Assembly (NCBI GenBank): GCA_002163025.1
Contig: MABF01000156.1
Coordinates: forward strand, 1-64,000
DNA from: 'Osedax' symbiont bacterium Rs2_46_30_T18
GTDB lineage: Bacteria; Pseudomonadota; Gammaproteobacteria; Pseudomonadales; Balneatricaceae
Length of the DNA stretch: 64,000 nt
Reading direction: 5' to 3'
The notes beneath the pieces are model-generated. The model saw only the letters and a list, made by a program, of their open reading frames with translations, searched no databases and was not told the origin of the DNA. The translations under genes were made by a program, and so were the position numbers. How positions within the stretch are numbered: position 1 is the stretch's first letter; each line of letters begins with the position of its first letter. This document shows, piece by piece, positions 11,048 through 21,306 of this stretch.

Positions 11048-11090
11048 ATAGTTGCTAATACAACTATTATTAGTTGCACGAGCAACTAAT
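11048..11090. promoter_or_regulatory. Two adjacent palindromes in the hpd/MarR divergent promoter (candidate MarR operator)
   Basis: ATAGTTG-ctaata-CAACTAT (11048-11067) and ATTAGTTGC-acga-GCAACTAAT (11069-11090). Confidence 0.65.
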
Positions 11091-11118
11091 GTCAAGTGAT
11101 AATTTTTTAGGAAACGCA

Positions 11119-11598
11119 ATGATGGCTACTAATACCGATAAAATATTAACCTTAGAACGCTTTTTACCTTATCAGCTATCGGTATCATCCAATAAAATAA
11201 GCGGCTTCTTCGCTGACATTTACCAAGACAAATTTGCTTTATCTATTACCCAGTGGAGAATTATGGCGATTTTAGGAGAGTACCCAGGCAGCAGTGCCGA
11301 TGATGTCTCCAATAAAACCCAAATAGAAAAGTCAATTTTGAGCCGCGCGATCAACAAACTGTTGCACAGGCATCTAATCCAGCGGGTATTTTGTGAATCC
11401 GACAAGCGCCGCTCCATGCTCTCCTTAACTGACACTGGTATGGATGTGTATAGCGAAGTCGTGCCGCTATCCTACCAATATGAGCAGCAACTACTCGACT
11501 GTTTTAATTTAGAAGAGAGAGCGCAATTTAACTTGCTGCTGGAAAAACTCTATCAACACACCGATAGCTTGCAACAAAAAAGTAACAGCTCTACATAA
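11119..11598 (+). CDS. MarR-family transcriptional regulator
   Basis: 'FALSITQWRIMAILGEYPGSSADDVSNKTQIEKSILSRAINKLLHRHLIQRVFCESDKRRSMLSLTDTG' winged-helix; start moved from the TTG at 11074 to ATG 11119/11122, which has AGGA upstream. Confidence 0.9.
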   Translation: MMATNTDKILTLERFLPYQLSVSSNKISGFFADIYQDKFALSITQWRIMAILGEYPGSSADDVSNKTQIEKSILSRAINKLLHRHLIQRVFCESDKRRSMLSLTDTGMDVYSEVVPLSYQYEQQLLDCFNLEERAQFNLLLEKLYQHTDSLQQKSNSST

Positions 11599-11850
11599 CC
11601 ACATACAAAGCATCTGTTCGGCCTATTAATTGCTGCCTGTAGCCTAATCAGGGGAGAATTAAAGGCCGTTCTGGTGTGTTTCCCCTACCCAGGCTTATCT
11701 CGCTGGAACCTTAAGACAAAGATGCACTCATATTAGGGATCATGGCGTTAAGTCCGGTGTCACTAGTGCGAAGTTAAGCCATAACTTATTCTGCTTTTGT
11801 GCCACGAATGTTAATCCGTTTCACTCTTTTTCACAGCCAAAAGGTATTGC

Positions 11851-14610
11851 ATGTTTTCAAAGCCCAACTGTCTAGTCTTTATAACTTTGTTACTTAGTCT
11901 TCAAAGCATCAGCGCCAGTGAAATAACCAAGAGCCCCAATGATCAACGTCAGTATCAAAGCTTTACCTTAGACAATCAACTGCAAGTACTACTCATCTCG
12001 GATCCACAGACAGACAAAGCGGCTGTCTCTTTAGATATAGACGTTGGCTCAAACAGCAACCCAGAAAACCGCCCGGGGCTCGCCCATTTCCTGGAGCATA
12101 TGCTATTTTTGGGGACTAAAAAATATCCTCAGTCCTCAGACTACTCTGCATTTATTCAATCCCATGGCGGTTCGCAAAATGCGTTCACTTCGGGGGAAAA
12201 TACCAACTACTATTTCGACATAAAAGAAGATGCGCTAGATGAGGCACTGGATAGGTTCTCGCAATTTTTCATCGCCCCGCTGTTCGCTGAAAAATACACC
12301 GAACGCGAACGCAAAGCAGTCAATGCTGAGTATCAGTCCAAACTGCAAGATGACGGGCGCCGAAATTATGCAGCTTTCAAGCAGATTATGAATCCGCTGC
12401 ACCCGGGCAGCCGTTTTTTTGTCGGCTCTTTACAAACCCTTTCTGATAACGCAGAGACTAATATTCGCGACGATTTACTACAGTTCTACCAAAAGTACTA
12501 TTCGGCCAACAGGATGACCTTAGTCGTTCTGGGCAAATCTGAGTTGTCGACATTAAAGCAGTTGGTCGTCGACAAATTCTCCGCGGTACTCAATCATTCA
12601 ACGGCTAAGCAGAAAATCACTGTTGCAAGGATTGACCCTGCCAAATTACCGCTAATACTGAAAGTTAAAACCCTGAAAGACTTCCGACGCTTAACTTTGT
12701 CATTCCCGACACCTGCAGCAAAAGCTATGTATAAACTAAAACCACTGTCATTTATTAGCTCGTTAGTTGGCTATGAGGGGCGCGGTAGTTTAATGGCGCA
12801 TTTGAAGCAACAAGGGTATGCCAATGGTTTAAGTGCAGGGGGCGCCCATCACTCAGAGGTTGAATCTTCTTTTCAAATCAGTATCAGTTTGACGCAAAAA
12901 GGCTATGAGAACCTAAATCAAGTCACAGAAAGTGTTTTTGCTTTCATCGAGCAACTTAAAGCCGAAGGTATCAAGCGTAACTTATACGCTGAAGAGCAGC
13001 GACTTTCAGCGCAAGCTTTTCAATTTTTAACCCGCCAGGCTCCGGCTCATTATGTCGTTTCGCTGGCGCAGACAATGCGTGAATATCCACAGCAGTACTG
13101 GTTAAACGCTCCCTACCTGATGCAGGACTTCGATCGACAACAGATAGAAGAATTGCTGCAATATATAACAGCTGAAAATATGCTGATGAACATTCAGGCA
13201 AAAGATATCGTCACTGATAAAACAGAAGAACATTTCGGCGCCCAGTATTCGGTTGCAAAAGTGTCTGCGCAGCAATTGCAGCAATGGCAGAACCCGCAAA
13301 CAATCGCAAGTTTATTTGTACGCGACCCCAACCCCTATATAGCGGAAAATTTAGCCTTAGAAGAGCCTCCCAAAACCAACGCCAATAGCCCAACTAAAAT
13401 CAGCCTCGCAGCAGGCAGCACCCTTTGGCATTTACAAGACAGTGAATTCAAGACCCCCAAGGCAGATATATTTTTCACGTTGTTGATGCCCGGTAAAAAA
13501 CTCAGTGTAAAACAACAACTGGCATTGAACCTCTATGCCAGCTTACTCAATGATCAATTCAACGAGTTTTTTTACGATGCAAGTTCGGCCGGAGTGCAAA
13601 TCCAGTTGTACTCACATCGTCGCGGTATCAGTGTCAGAATTTCTGGCTACTCTGATAAACAAGAAAAGATCATTGAGCAGCTCGCAACGATGGTAAACAC
13701 CCGTTTCGATCAGCAGCGATTTACTATTCTTAAAGAGAATTATCGTCGCGCCCTGGACAACAGCCTCAAAGAAAAGCCCTATCAGCAGTTACTGGCGAAT
13801 TTAACCCAGTTGCTGATAGAGACTCCCAGTGCACAGCAGAAATTACAGAGCCTGGAACAACTGGAATTAGCAGATATCTACCAACTGGCTGATAACTACT
13901 TTAGCCGTGGTGAGCTGCGCATTTTAGCACACGGTAATATCGGGCGGGAGCGTGCTTTGCAACTGGCACAAATGATTGGCAATAGTTTGAATATAGTTAA
14001 AATGGCACCTGTAATAGAGACTGAGCAGCTGATGAAATTGTCCGCTGGCAGCAGTATTAAACAGGTTAAAAATGTCGAACACAGCGACTCTGCCGTAGTA
14101 CTGTATTTACAGGGAAAGGACAAGAGCTTCCAGCAACAGGCAGCGACTGCGTTATTGGCGGAAATTATAGGCTCTCGTTACTACAGTCAATTGCGCACTG
14201 AGCAACAGTTAGGCTATATAGTATTTGCATCGCCAATGAGCCTGGAAAAGCTGCCGGGGCTGGCATTTGTTGTGCAATCACCAACCGCAAAGCCACAGCA
14301 GATAGAAAAAAGTAACGATCAATTCTTAGCGCAATTCGACCGACACTTAGCAACAATAACGCCGGCACAGCTACAGGGATTTAAACAGAGTATTATTGCT
14401 CGGTACAATACCCAGGAGCGTAACATTTATCAACGCAGCGCCAGATTTTGGCAGCAGATACATTTTAATATTGACGATTTCGCCGAAAAAGAGGCCCTTA
14501 TTCAAGCGACTGAGGCACTGCGTTTAAATGATTTAACGCTGAGCTGGCAAAGTTTGTTATCGAGAAAAATTCAGCTGCAAAGTCACGCTGTACAAATAGC
14601 AAAAAAATAA
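11851..14610 (+). CDS. Insulinase-family (M16) zinc metalloprotease, pitrilysin-like
   Basis: 919 aa; signal peptide; 'RPGLAHFLEHMLFLGTKKYP' HxxEH motif with distal 'ERERKAVNAEYQ'. Confidence 0.95.
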   Translation: MFSKPNCLVFITLLLSLQSISASEITKSPNDQRQYQSFTLDNQLQVLLISDPQTDKAAVSLDIDVGSNSNPENRPGLAHFLEHMLFLGTKKYPQSSDYSAFIQSHGGSQNAFTSGENTNYYFDIKEDALDEALDRFSQFFIAPLFAEKYTERERKAVNAEYQSKLQDDGRRNYAAFKQIMNPLHPGSRFFVGSLQTLSDNAETNIRDDLLQFYQKYYSANRMTLVVLGKSELSTLKQLVVDKFSAVLNHSTAKQKITVARIDPAKLPLILKVKTLKDFRRLTLSFPTPAAKAMYKLKPLSFISSLVGYEGRGSLMAHLKQQGYANGLSAGGAHHSEVESSFQISISLTQKGYENLNQVTESVFAFIEQLKAEGIKRNLYAEEQRLSAQAFQFLTRQAPAHYVVSLAQTMREYPQQYWLNAPYLMQDFDRQQIEELLQYITAENMLMNIQAKDIVTDKTEEHFGAQYSVAKVSAQQLQQWQNPQTIASLFVRDPNPYIAENLALEEPPKTNANSPTKISLAAGSTLWHLQDSEFKTPKADIFFTLLMPGKKLSVKQQLALNLYASLLNDQFNEFFYDASSAGVQIQLYSHRRGISVRISGYSDKQEKIIEQLATMVNTRFDQQRFTILKENYRRALDNSLKEKPYQQLLANLTQLLIETPSAQQKLQSLEQLELADIYQLADNYFSRGELRILAHGNIGRERALQLAQMIGNSLNIVKMAPVIETEQLMKLSAGSSIKQVKNVEHSDSAVVLYLQGKDKSFQQQAATALLAEIIGSRYYSQLRTEQQLGYIVFASPMSLEKLPGLAFVVQSPTAKPQQIEKSNDQFLAQFDRHLATITPAQLQGFKQSIIARYNTQERNIYQRSARFWQQIHFNIDDFAEKEALIQATEALRLNDLTLSWQSLLSRKIQLQSHAVQIAKK

Positions 14611-14675
14611 TCGACACTAGGCCGCTACTGAACGATTCCCCCCTAATACAAGTTTAAGGGGGGATAGGTATTCCT

Positions 14676-15251
14676 TTACAGCTTTTTCATATAGGCACTG
14701 ACCAATACCACTCGGGTGCCATTTACTCTTCCCTCAATGTGCTCAGGGTTTGAGGTAAGAGAGATGCCTCTGACTGTAGTGCCACGCTTAGCGGTAAACC
14801 CTGCGCCTTTTACCACTAAATCTTTTATGATAGTGACGTTATCTCCGGCCTGCAATTGCGTGCCATTACTGTCTTTAGTCGGTTCAATAGCCTCAGCATC
14901 TGCAATCATTAAGCCCGCTTCTGCCCATTTTTGCATCTCATCATCTAAATACAACATATCCAGCAGGTCTTGGGCCCATAACTCAGAGCTCAACAGTTTC
15001 AGCTGCCGCCAGGCCATCACTTGCACGACAGGCACTTGGCTCCACATACTGTCATTCAGACATCGCCAGTGATTGTTATCCATTGAATCAGGATCTTGAA
15101 TCTGGCTGTGACAGACATCACAGCACAATAGACTACTGTCCGAGCTGGCACCGTCATTTGGCTCTACATTGTAGGTCGTTAAATTGGTTGCACTGCCACA
15201 AAGTTCACACTTTTCATTGCTGCGCTTTAATAAGGTATCAAGAATTGTCAT
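14676..15251 (-). CDS. PhnA/YjdM-family zinc-ribbon protein
   Basis: 'CELCGSATNLTTYNVEP', 'CDVCHSQI', C-terminal 'DSNGTQLQAGDNVTIIKDLVVKGAGFTAKRGTTVRGISLTSNPEHIEGRVNG'. Confidence 0.88.
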   Translation of the reverse strand: MTILDTLLKRSNEKCELCGSATNLTTYNVEPNDGASSDSSLLCCDVCHSQIQDPDSMDNNHWRCLNDSMWSQVPVVQVMAWRQLKLLSSELWAQDLLDMLYLDDEMQKWAEAGLMIADAEAIEPTKDSNGTQLQAGDNVTIIKDLVVKGAGFTAKRGTTVRGISLTSNPEHIEGRVNGTRVVLVSAYMKKL

Positions 15252-15373
15252 GGTATTAGGCCGTCTATTTATTCAGTGGGGCTATTATGCAGATATTCTT
15301 CACAAATTAAAGCACAATCTAGAAACTACAGTCAGGGACAGAGTTATTAATACAGGAGTTCAGTTGCTGTGTT

Positions 15374-15973
15374 CTAAGGCTTAAGCTGTTGCCTTTTCTT
15401 GCTGGCATCGAGGGGGGCTATGACGGGTTCTGCCTGCAGCGGATCCCGCTGTACAGATAAATCCTTAGCATTAGAGGCAGTGCGACTACACACTAAGCTT
15501 AACGGAGCACAACCCTTAAGTTTGTGTCGATCAATCTGCCGATAGACACCTTCTAGTGCCAACTTAGAGTGCTGGCTGTAACCTTGCGCTTCGCTCAAGC
15601 CCACTACGTAAACAAAAACTTTATCGCGGTTCATATCTGAGGATGTGTACTGGGGAATTCTCTGGTAATAATTTCTCGCCGCGACCACTTGCACATTGGT
15701 TTTAACTTGCCGGAAGTTGTCGATGTTCTGATCAACTATTGTGTAGCTCAAAGGGGCTTTATTGCTGCTGGACACCACAGAAGTCTGATAGCTCTGCTCG
15801 ACAATGGGCACAAACTTATACTTTATTTCCAGCTCCGATGCCTGTGCATAACCACTGCAGCTAAGCAGAGCTATTATCAGCAGACATCCCAGGCGCACTG
15901 CCGGGCAGGCTGCGAAATAGCCCGGATAATAGCGGTGACTGTTATTGCTCGACGGGAAAAATTGATTCGGCAT
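15374..15973 (-). CDS. Hypothetical secreted protein
   Basis: 199-aa ORF with hydrophobic signal-like segment (LGCLLIIALLSCSGYAQAS); family not recognised. Confidence 0.55.
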   Translation of the reverse strand: MPNQFFPSSNNSHRYYPGYFAACPAVRLGCLLIIALLSCSGYAQASELEIKYKFVPIVEQSYQTSVVSSSNKAPLSYTIVDQNIDNFRQVKTNVQVVAARNYYQRIPQYTSSDMNRDKVFVYVVGLSEAQGYSQHSKLALEGVYRQIDRHKLKGCAPLSLVCSRTASNAKDLSVQRDPLQAEPVIAPLDASKKRQQLKP

Positions 15974-17390
15974 AAATGGCTAACTCTTCTAAGATCTCTC
16001 TATGGTCAGTGCTCAATTCAGGATCTTTGTACTTCTCGTTTAATATATTATAAAAAGGCTGCATAGTTAACAATTTTCTATTATCGGCTTTCAACAATCG
16101 CTCTTGCCTAAATAGCTCCCAGCGCTCCATTTCTTCACCCTCTAGTAGCTCAGGCCAGTTACGTGCCCGGTAGCGAAAGAACATCTCTTCTAATCGCGGA
16201 TCCTGGAAGGCTAACTGCAACTGCGCTAACTGTGTTGCTGGGGTGTTGCGTATCAACTCCATTGCCTTCTTATCAGTATCGTTGAAAAAACCTCCGCTGT
16301 ACAACATATGATCCGGATCACCGTCAGATTGATAATCTTCGCTGGCAAAAATTTCGGCCAGCTTTTGACTCAAGCCCGGAAAATTGCGCAGCATAGCCAG
16401 ATGGGTGCGACAGGCAGCCCCATCTATCTGCATCCTCTGTGCCTCTTGCGTATTGAGCATACCGGCCGGGGCCAGTATCGGACATTTATTAATATGCACT
16501 TGTTTTAGGGCAATCTTAGCATCGCTATCCTGGCGCTGCTCACGTGGAAGATACATCAGCCTGCAAACCTCTGCGACATCCAGTTCAATCAGAGCGCTGG
16601 GATCTTCACGTAAGTCCCAGGTAATTACCGCATTCTTGTTAGTCGGATGGATCGCCAGTGGTGCAATGATAGCCGCGTTGCCAAGCGTACCGGGGTAGCG
16701 CGATGAAATATGCAATACAGGCTTCATAGCCACTACATCCAGCTGCTTTTGTGCCGCCTGTTTGGTTTTATTGAGCAGTACAAAATCGTACAATTTACGC
16801 TGTTTATTGCGAACAATTCTAGCCAGTTCGATGGTGGCGTATACATCCGCCATCGCATCGTGTGCGTTGCCATGCTCTATACCATTAGCCTTTGACAAAT
16901 CTTCCAGGCGGAAACTTGGGCTACCGTCCTCGTAATCTGGCCAGCAAATCCCCTCGGGGCGCAGCCCTCTGGTCAGACGCAGCATGTCGATCAAATCCCA
17001 GCGCGAACACTGGTTCTGCCACTCTCTAGCATAGGGATCAAAGAAATTCCTATACAAGCTATTACGAGTGATTTCATCGTCAAAACGCAAGTTATTGTAG
17101 CCGACAGTACAAGTGCCCGGGACGCTCATTTCCCGATTGATTATATCGATAAATTCAGCTTCGCAAACACCTTCGCGAATAGCTTGCTGTGGGGTAATAC
17201 CGGTGATCAGGCAAGCTTGTGGGTGGGGTAAAAAATCATCGCTGGGCTTACAGAAGATCTCTAGTGGTTCACCAATGATATTGAGGTTTTCGTCAGTGCG
17301 AATAGCGGCGAACTGCATCGGTCTGTCGCGTTTAGGATCAGCACCGGAAGTTTCATAATCGTGCCAGAGGAATGTACGTTCAATGTTCAT
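15942..17390 (-). CDS. sbcB: Exodeoxyribonuclease I
   Basis: 'FLWHDYETSGADPKRDRPMQFAAIRTDENLN', 'GYNNLRFDDEITRNSLYRNFFDPYAREW', 'NAHDAMADVYATIELARI'; start trimmed to MNIERTF. Confidence 0.96.
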   Translation of the reverse strand: MNIERTFLWHDYETSGADPKRDRPMQFAAIRTDENLNIIGEPLEIFCKPSDDFLPHPQACLITGITPQQAIREGVCEAEFIDIINREMSVPGTCTVGYNNLRFDDEITRNSLYRNFFDPYAREWQNQCSRWDLIDMLRLTRGLRPEGICWPDYEDGSPSFRLEDLSKANGIEHGNAHDAMADVYATIELARIVRNKQRKLYDFVLLNKTKQAAQKQLDVVAMKPVLHISSRYPGTLGNAAIIAPLAIHPTNKNAVITWDLREDPSALIELDVAEVCRLMYLPREQRQDSDAKIALKQVHINKCPILAPAGMLNTQEAQRMQIDGAACRTHLAMLRNFPGLSQKLAEIFASEDYQSDGDPDHMLYSGGFFNDTDKKAMELIRNTPATQLAQLQLAFQDPRLEEMFFRYRARNWPELLEGEEMERWELFRQERLLKADNRKLLTMQPFYNILNEKYKDPELSTDHREILEELAIYAESIFPVEQ

Positions 17391-17534
17391 TGCAATCCAT
17401 TTGTTAGATATTATGGCAGTAGTATCCTGTAACTTAGCAATAAAAACCACAAGATGCGCAGATATAGTGGTTTTTGTCGATGTTGATACTGCACCTATTC
17501 GCTGTGACTGCGTTATGACATGTTCATTTACTTA

Positions 17535-17562
17535 GATGAGCCAGGCATTGCCTGGGATCATC
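17535..17562. other. Hairpin downstream of pyrF
   Basis: GATGA-g-CCAGGC-att-GCCTGG-ga-TCATC; no T-tract. Confidence 0.55.
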
Positions 17563-17610
17563 TTACCAGTCACTTAATTTTAAAAGCCGCACTTGATATA
17601 GCAGAATATA

Positions 17611-18354
17611 TTATGCGTTAGCTATATCAGCCTCAATCGCCGCCAGAGCTTGCATAGGTGAGGCTGCGTTCGTGATTGGCCTGCCGATGACTAGGTAACT
17701 ACTGCCCTGTTGTAACGCTTTTCCCGGAGTCATTATGCGCTGCTGATCATCAGTACTGTCACTGGACAGTCGGATACCCGGTGTCACTAACGCAAAATCA
17801 CTGCCTAGAGCTGTGCGCAACATAGCGACTTCCTGAGCGGAGCAGACAACCCCATCAAGGCCACAGCTCTTGGTTAATTGTGCCAGTCGCTGCACATGCG
17901 CCATAGGTTCAACATCCAAGCCTATTTCGGCCAGGTCGCTGCGCCCCATACTGGTCAGCACTGTCACGGCGATCAATAGTGTCTGGTTATCTTTTACTTG
18001 TTGCAGCTCGTTGCGGGCCTGCTCCATCATTTTGCGACCACCGCTGGCGTGCACATTAACCATCCACACTCCCATCTCAGCGGCGGCGCGCACCGCTTTG
18101 GCGACAGTATTGGGGATATCGTGGAATTTCAAGTCGAGAAATATCTCGAAACCTTTGGCACTCAGCGATTCTATAATCTTGGGTCCGCTGCGAGTATAGA
18201 GCTCTTTGCCTACTTTCAAGCGGCAGCGTTGGGGGTCCAGTTGATCTGCCATCTGCAAAGCTTGGTCCAAACTAGGGTAATCGAGGGCAACCACTATAGG
18301 CTTGTCAACGCTGTTGGCTATGGCTGTAGTTGCATTTGTAATTTCACTTTGCAT
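17611..18354 (-). CDS. pyrF: Orotidine 5'-phosphate decarboxylase
   Basis: '[33 protein letters not shown]', '[17 protein letters not shown]', 'YLVIGRPIT'. Confidence 0.96.
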   Translation of the reverse strand: MQSEITNATTAIANSVDKPIVVALDYPSLDQALQMADQLDPQRCRLKVGKELYTRSGPKIIESLSAKGFEIFLDLKFHDIPNTVAKAVRAAAEMGVWMVNVHASGGRKMMEQARNELQQVKDNQTLLIAVTVLTSMGRSDLAEIGLDVEPMAHVQRLAQLTKSCGLDGVVCSAQEVAMLRTALGSDFALVTPGIRLSSDSTDDQQRIMTPGKALQQGSSYLVIGRPITNAASPMQALAAIEADIANA

Positions 18355-18481
18355 ATTATCCCCTCTTTGGTTGTAGAATTAGCGCCTGCAATTCTACAGT
18401 ATCAGCGATGAAAGTTAATAATTAAATCACCCTGAAACAATTACAACGCTAACGATCTGCAACACTGCAGTTCAGTGTTGG

Positions 18482-18543
18482 GAGGTGAGAGGTGGAAGTG
18501 AGAGGTAAGAGGTAAGAGGTAAGAGGCGAGAGATGAGAGGTGG
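18482..18543. repeat. Degenerate 7-bp tandem repeat (consensus GAGGTRA), about 9 units
   Basis: gaggtga gaggtgg aagtga gaggtaa gaggtaa gaggtaa gaggcga gagatga gaggtgg. Confidence 0.9.
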
Positions 18544-18633
18544 GGAATAGAACATTTTTAGCGACGCCCCCCTCCGATTGTTTAATGCTTGAATACATTA
18601 ACCCCGGGATAAACCATTTTCCGCTAACGGACA

Positions 18634-18660
18634 TAAAAAAGGCGATCTTTGATGATCGCC
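18634..18660 (-). terminator. Rho-independent terminator after lapA
   Basis: Minus strand GGCGATC-atcaaa-GATCGCC followed by TTTTTT. Confidence 0.8.
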
Positions 18661-18684
18661 TCTGGCTATTAAAGCAGCTGACAT

Positions 18685-18978
18685 TCAGACACTATTTGAA
18701 CGAAAAGCCTCTAGCTGCCGAGTGATTGCCGCTACTTTTCTATTCGCCAGACTCAGCCTGGCTTTTAGGCTTAATACTGCAAAAGTCGTTAAAAAAGTGC
18801 CGCATACTCCACCGCTAACAAAAAATGCAATCAACCATAATGATATACTTCGCTCAGGTAACTGCATAAAAATAAGGTCTATGCTGACCCTTGCTTCATT
18901 CACTGTTGCAAAGGTAATTCCGACAAATAGAATAACCAGGCACAGCAACAATACTAATAACATTTTTAACCAACGCAC
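18685..18978 (-). CDS. lapA: LapA-domain inner-membrane protein (DUF1049)
   Basis: 97 aa with two TM segments, 'NEARVSIDLIFMQLPERSISLWLIAFFVSGGVCG'; located downstream of ihfB. Confidence 0.8.
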   Translation of the reverse strand: MRWLKMLLVLLLCLVILFVGITFATVNEARVSIDLIFMQLPERSISLWLIAFFVSGGVCGTFLTTFAVLSLKARLSLANRKVAAITRQLEAFRSNSV

Positions 18979-19009
18979 TCGATGTCTCCAACTGAACTCT
19001 TATCTCTGC

Positions 19010-19300
19010 TTAATGATTAAGGCTGTCATTCACTTGCTCACGAAGCTCCTTACCTGGTTTAAAGTGCGGTACATACTTTTCAGATAGGGCAACAGATTCT
19101 CCGGTTTTAGGATTCCTGCCAATTCGCGGAGCACGGTAGTGTAAGGAAAAACTACCAAATCCACGCACCTCAATGCGACCACCGTCAGAAAGGGATTCTG
19201 TCATGTGATATAACATCGTTTTAACTGCCGATTCAACGTCTTTCACTGATAATTCTGGATGTTTATCGATTAGCAGCTCTATTAATTCGGATTTTGTCAT
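19010..19300 (-). CDS. ihfB: Integration host factor beta subunit
   Basis: '[70 protein letters not shown]'. Confidence 0.97.
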   Translation of the reverse strand: MTKSELIELLIDKHPELSVKDVESAVKTMLYHMTESLSDGGRIEVRGFGSFSLHYRAPRIGRNPKTGESVALSEKYVPHFKPGKELREQVNDSLNH

Positions 19301-19488
19301 TTAATTTCTCCTAGAGTTCCAGTCTCTATAGGTACGCTTTGGTAGCCCTGTTATAAGACCACAAACTAATAATTGGGTTCGGCACACTAACTAAAAAAGC
19401 TGATAAATCAGTTGTTTATCTCATTACACAGCTATTATTAGGCACTGTTGCTAATTACGCTTTTTGGGTACTCTTTTCTGGTTATTTT

Positions 19489-21171
19489 CTATTTATCTTT
19501 TTTATCTAATTGTGCTTTGATTAGATCACCAATAGTGGTGGGTGCTAAATCTTCGCTGGCTTTCTTTTTCACAGAATCAAGTGCTTCACGCTCCTGCTGC
19601 TGCTCCATTTGTTTGATCGATACCTGGATTTTGCGATTTCGGCTATCTATCTGGGATATCATCACTTCGACACTTTGTGCAATTTTCAGCACAGAGTTCA
19701 GATCGTCAATCCGATCGCGCGAAGCGTCACTGCGCTTTAGTATGGCACTCACGCCACTAGCCAATTCAAGCTCTGCATGATTACTTTCAATCTGCATAAC
19801 CTTTGCAGTAACTATAGCTCCTTTTTGATTAATTGCAGTATAGCTACTGAAATCATCACCACTAAGTTGCTTAATACTCAATGCGATACGCTCTTTTTCA
19901 ATATCAACAGAGATCAGCGCAGTCTCTACGTCATCACCTTTGCTATATGCTTTTACCGCTTCATTCCCCGCCAAATCCCAGGATAGATCGGACAGATGCA
20001 CCAAGCCATCAACCCCCTCACCTACCGATACAAACAAACCGAAATCTGTAATTGAGCGAATTTTTCCTGTTATCTTATCTCCAACCTTAAATTTACTGGA
20101 GAATATCTGCCATGGGTTCTGCAGACACTGCTTCATACCCAGAGAAATGCGACGGTTATTAGTGTCGATATCTAACACCATCACTTGTATTTCTTCGCCT
20201 AGTTGCACCACTTTAGAAGGATGAACATTACGGTTGGTCCAATCCATCTCAGAGACGTGCACTAAACCTTCCACGCCTTCAACTATCTGTGCAAAGCATC
20301 CGTAGTCGGTCAGGTTTGTCACTGTCGCCGTCGTTTGTTCACCCACTTTTAACTTTTCAATCTGAGTTGTCCATGGATCTGGTAACAACTGTTTCAGACC
20401 CAGTGACACTCGAGACTTTTCTCGGTCAAACTTGAGGATTTTAACTTCAATCTCATCGCCTAAACTTAGAACAACCGAGGGGTGTTTCACTCTTTTCCAT
20501 GCTATATCTGTGATATGTAGCAGTCCATCTAAGCCGCCTAAATCGACAAAGGCACCGTAATCGGTAATATTTTTAACGATACCTTTAAGTACTTGACCCT
20601 GATCCAAAGTCTCAAGCAACTTATCTCTGACCACTGAATTTAACTCTTCCAATACAGCGCGCCTGGACAGTACTACATTATTTTTCTTAACATCTAGCTT
20701 AACTAATTTGAATTCCAGCGGACAACCTTCTAAATGCGAGGTGTCTCGCAGGGGGTGCATATCTAACAGCGAACCCGGTAAAAAACCTTGTAGCGAACCG
20801 ACTGTAACGGTAAATCCACCTCTGACTTTTCCGGTGATTACCCCCTCAACTATTTCACCTTTCTCAAACGCAGTTTCCAGAACTAACCATGCTTCAGCGC
20901 GTTTAGCTTTCTCTCTGGATAACTGCGTCGCCCCAAAGCCATCTTCAACAGCCTCCAGAGCAACTTTGACCTGATCGCCGACCCTGATTGTCAGTTCACC
21001 ATTGCTGTCCGTAAATTGATTACGGGGTATGACTCCTTCAGACTTCAGGTTGGCATTAACTATGATGAAGTCTGTTTCGATGGCAATTACTGTAGCACTA
21101 ACAATTGCTCCCGGTTTCATATTCAGGTCTTGCAGACTTTCTGCAAAAAGATCGGCAAAGCTCTCAGTCAT
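19489..21171 (-). CDS. rpsA: 30S ribosomal protein S1
   Basis: Six S1 repeats; 'MTESFADLFAESLQDLNMKPGAIV'; upstream of ihfB. Confidence 0.98.
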   Translation of the reverse strand: MTESFADLFAESLQDLNMKPGAIVSATVIAIETDFIIVNANLKSEGVIPRNQFTDSNGELTIRVGDQVKVALEAVEDGFGATQLSREKAKRAEAWLVLETAFEKGEIVEGVITGKVRGGFTVTVGSLQGFLPGSLLDMHPLRDTSHLEGCPLEFKLVKLDVKKNNVVLSRRAVLEELNSVVRDKLLETLDQGQVLKGIVKNITDYGAFVDLGGLDGLLHITDIAWKRVKHPSVVLSLGDEIEVKILKFDREKSRVSLGLKQLLPDPWTTQIEKLKVGEQTTATVTNLTDYGCFAQIVEGVEGLVHVSEMDWTNRNVHPSKVVQLGEEIQVMVLDIDTNNRRISLGMKQCLQNPWQIFSSKFKVGDKITGKIRSITDFGLFVSVGEGVDGLVHLSDLSWDLAGNEAVKAYSKGDDVETALISVDIEKERIALSIKQLSGDDFSSYTAINQKGAIVTAKVMQIESNHAELELASGVSAILKRSDASRDRIDDLNSVLKIAQSVEVMISQIDSRNRKIQVSIKQMEQQQEREALDSVKKKASEDLAPTTIGDLIKAQLDKKDK

Positions 21172-21306
21172 GGTCATCATCCTTGTTGATGTATCGGGTA
21201 TTGGAATTGCTGATTCGCTCCCTAAGAGTTTGTCTTAAATAGAAGATATTATTCCATTACTAAGACAAACACTTATAAATATGCTGCGAGTGTAATCCAT
21301 TATTCC

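Noticed and set aside
11074-11118. TTG start and N-terminal extension of the MarR ORF
   Set aside because: Overlaps the palindromic operator; ATG 11119/11122 has a better ribosome-binding site
11599-11850. 6S RNA
   Set aside because: No match to recalled conserved 6S features and wrong genomic context (not next to zapA/ygfA)
18482-18543. CRISPR or protein-coding repeat
   Set aside because: Contiguous degenerate 7-mers without spacers and non-triplet period
18449-18634. 61-aa minus ORF (…LSPLTSYLLPLTSTSHLPTLN)
   Set aside because: Translation of the heptamer tandem array, not a plausible gene
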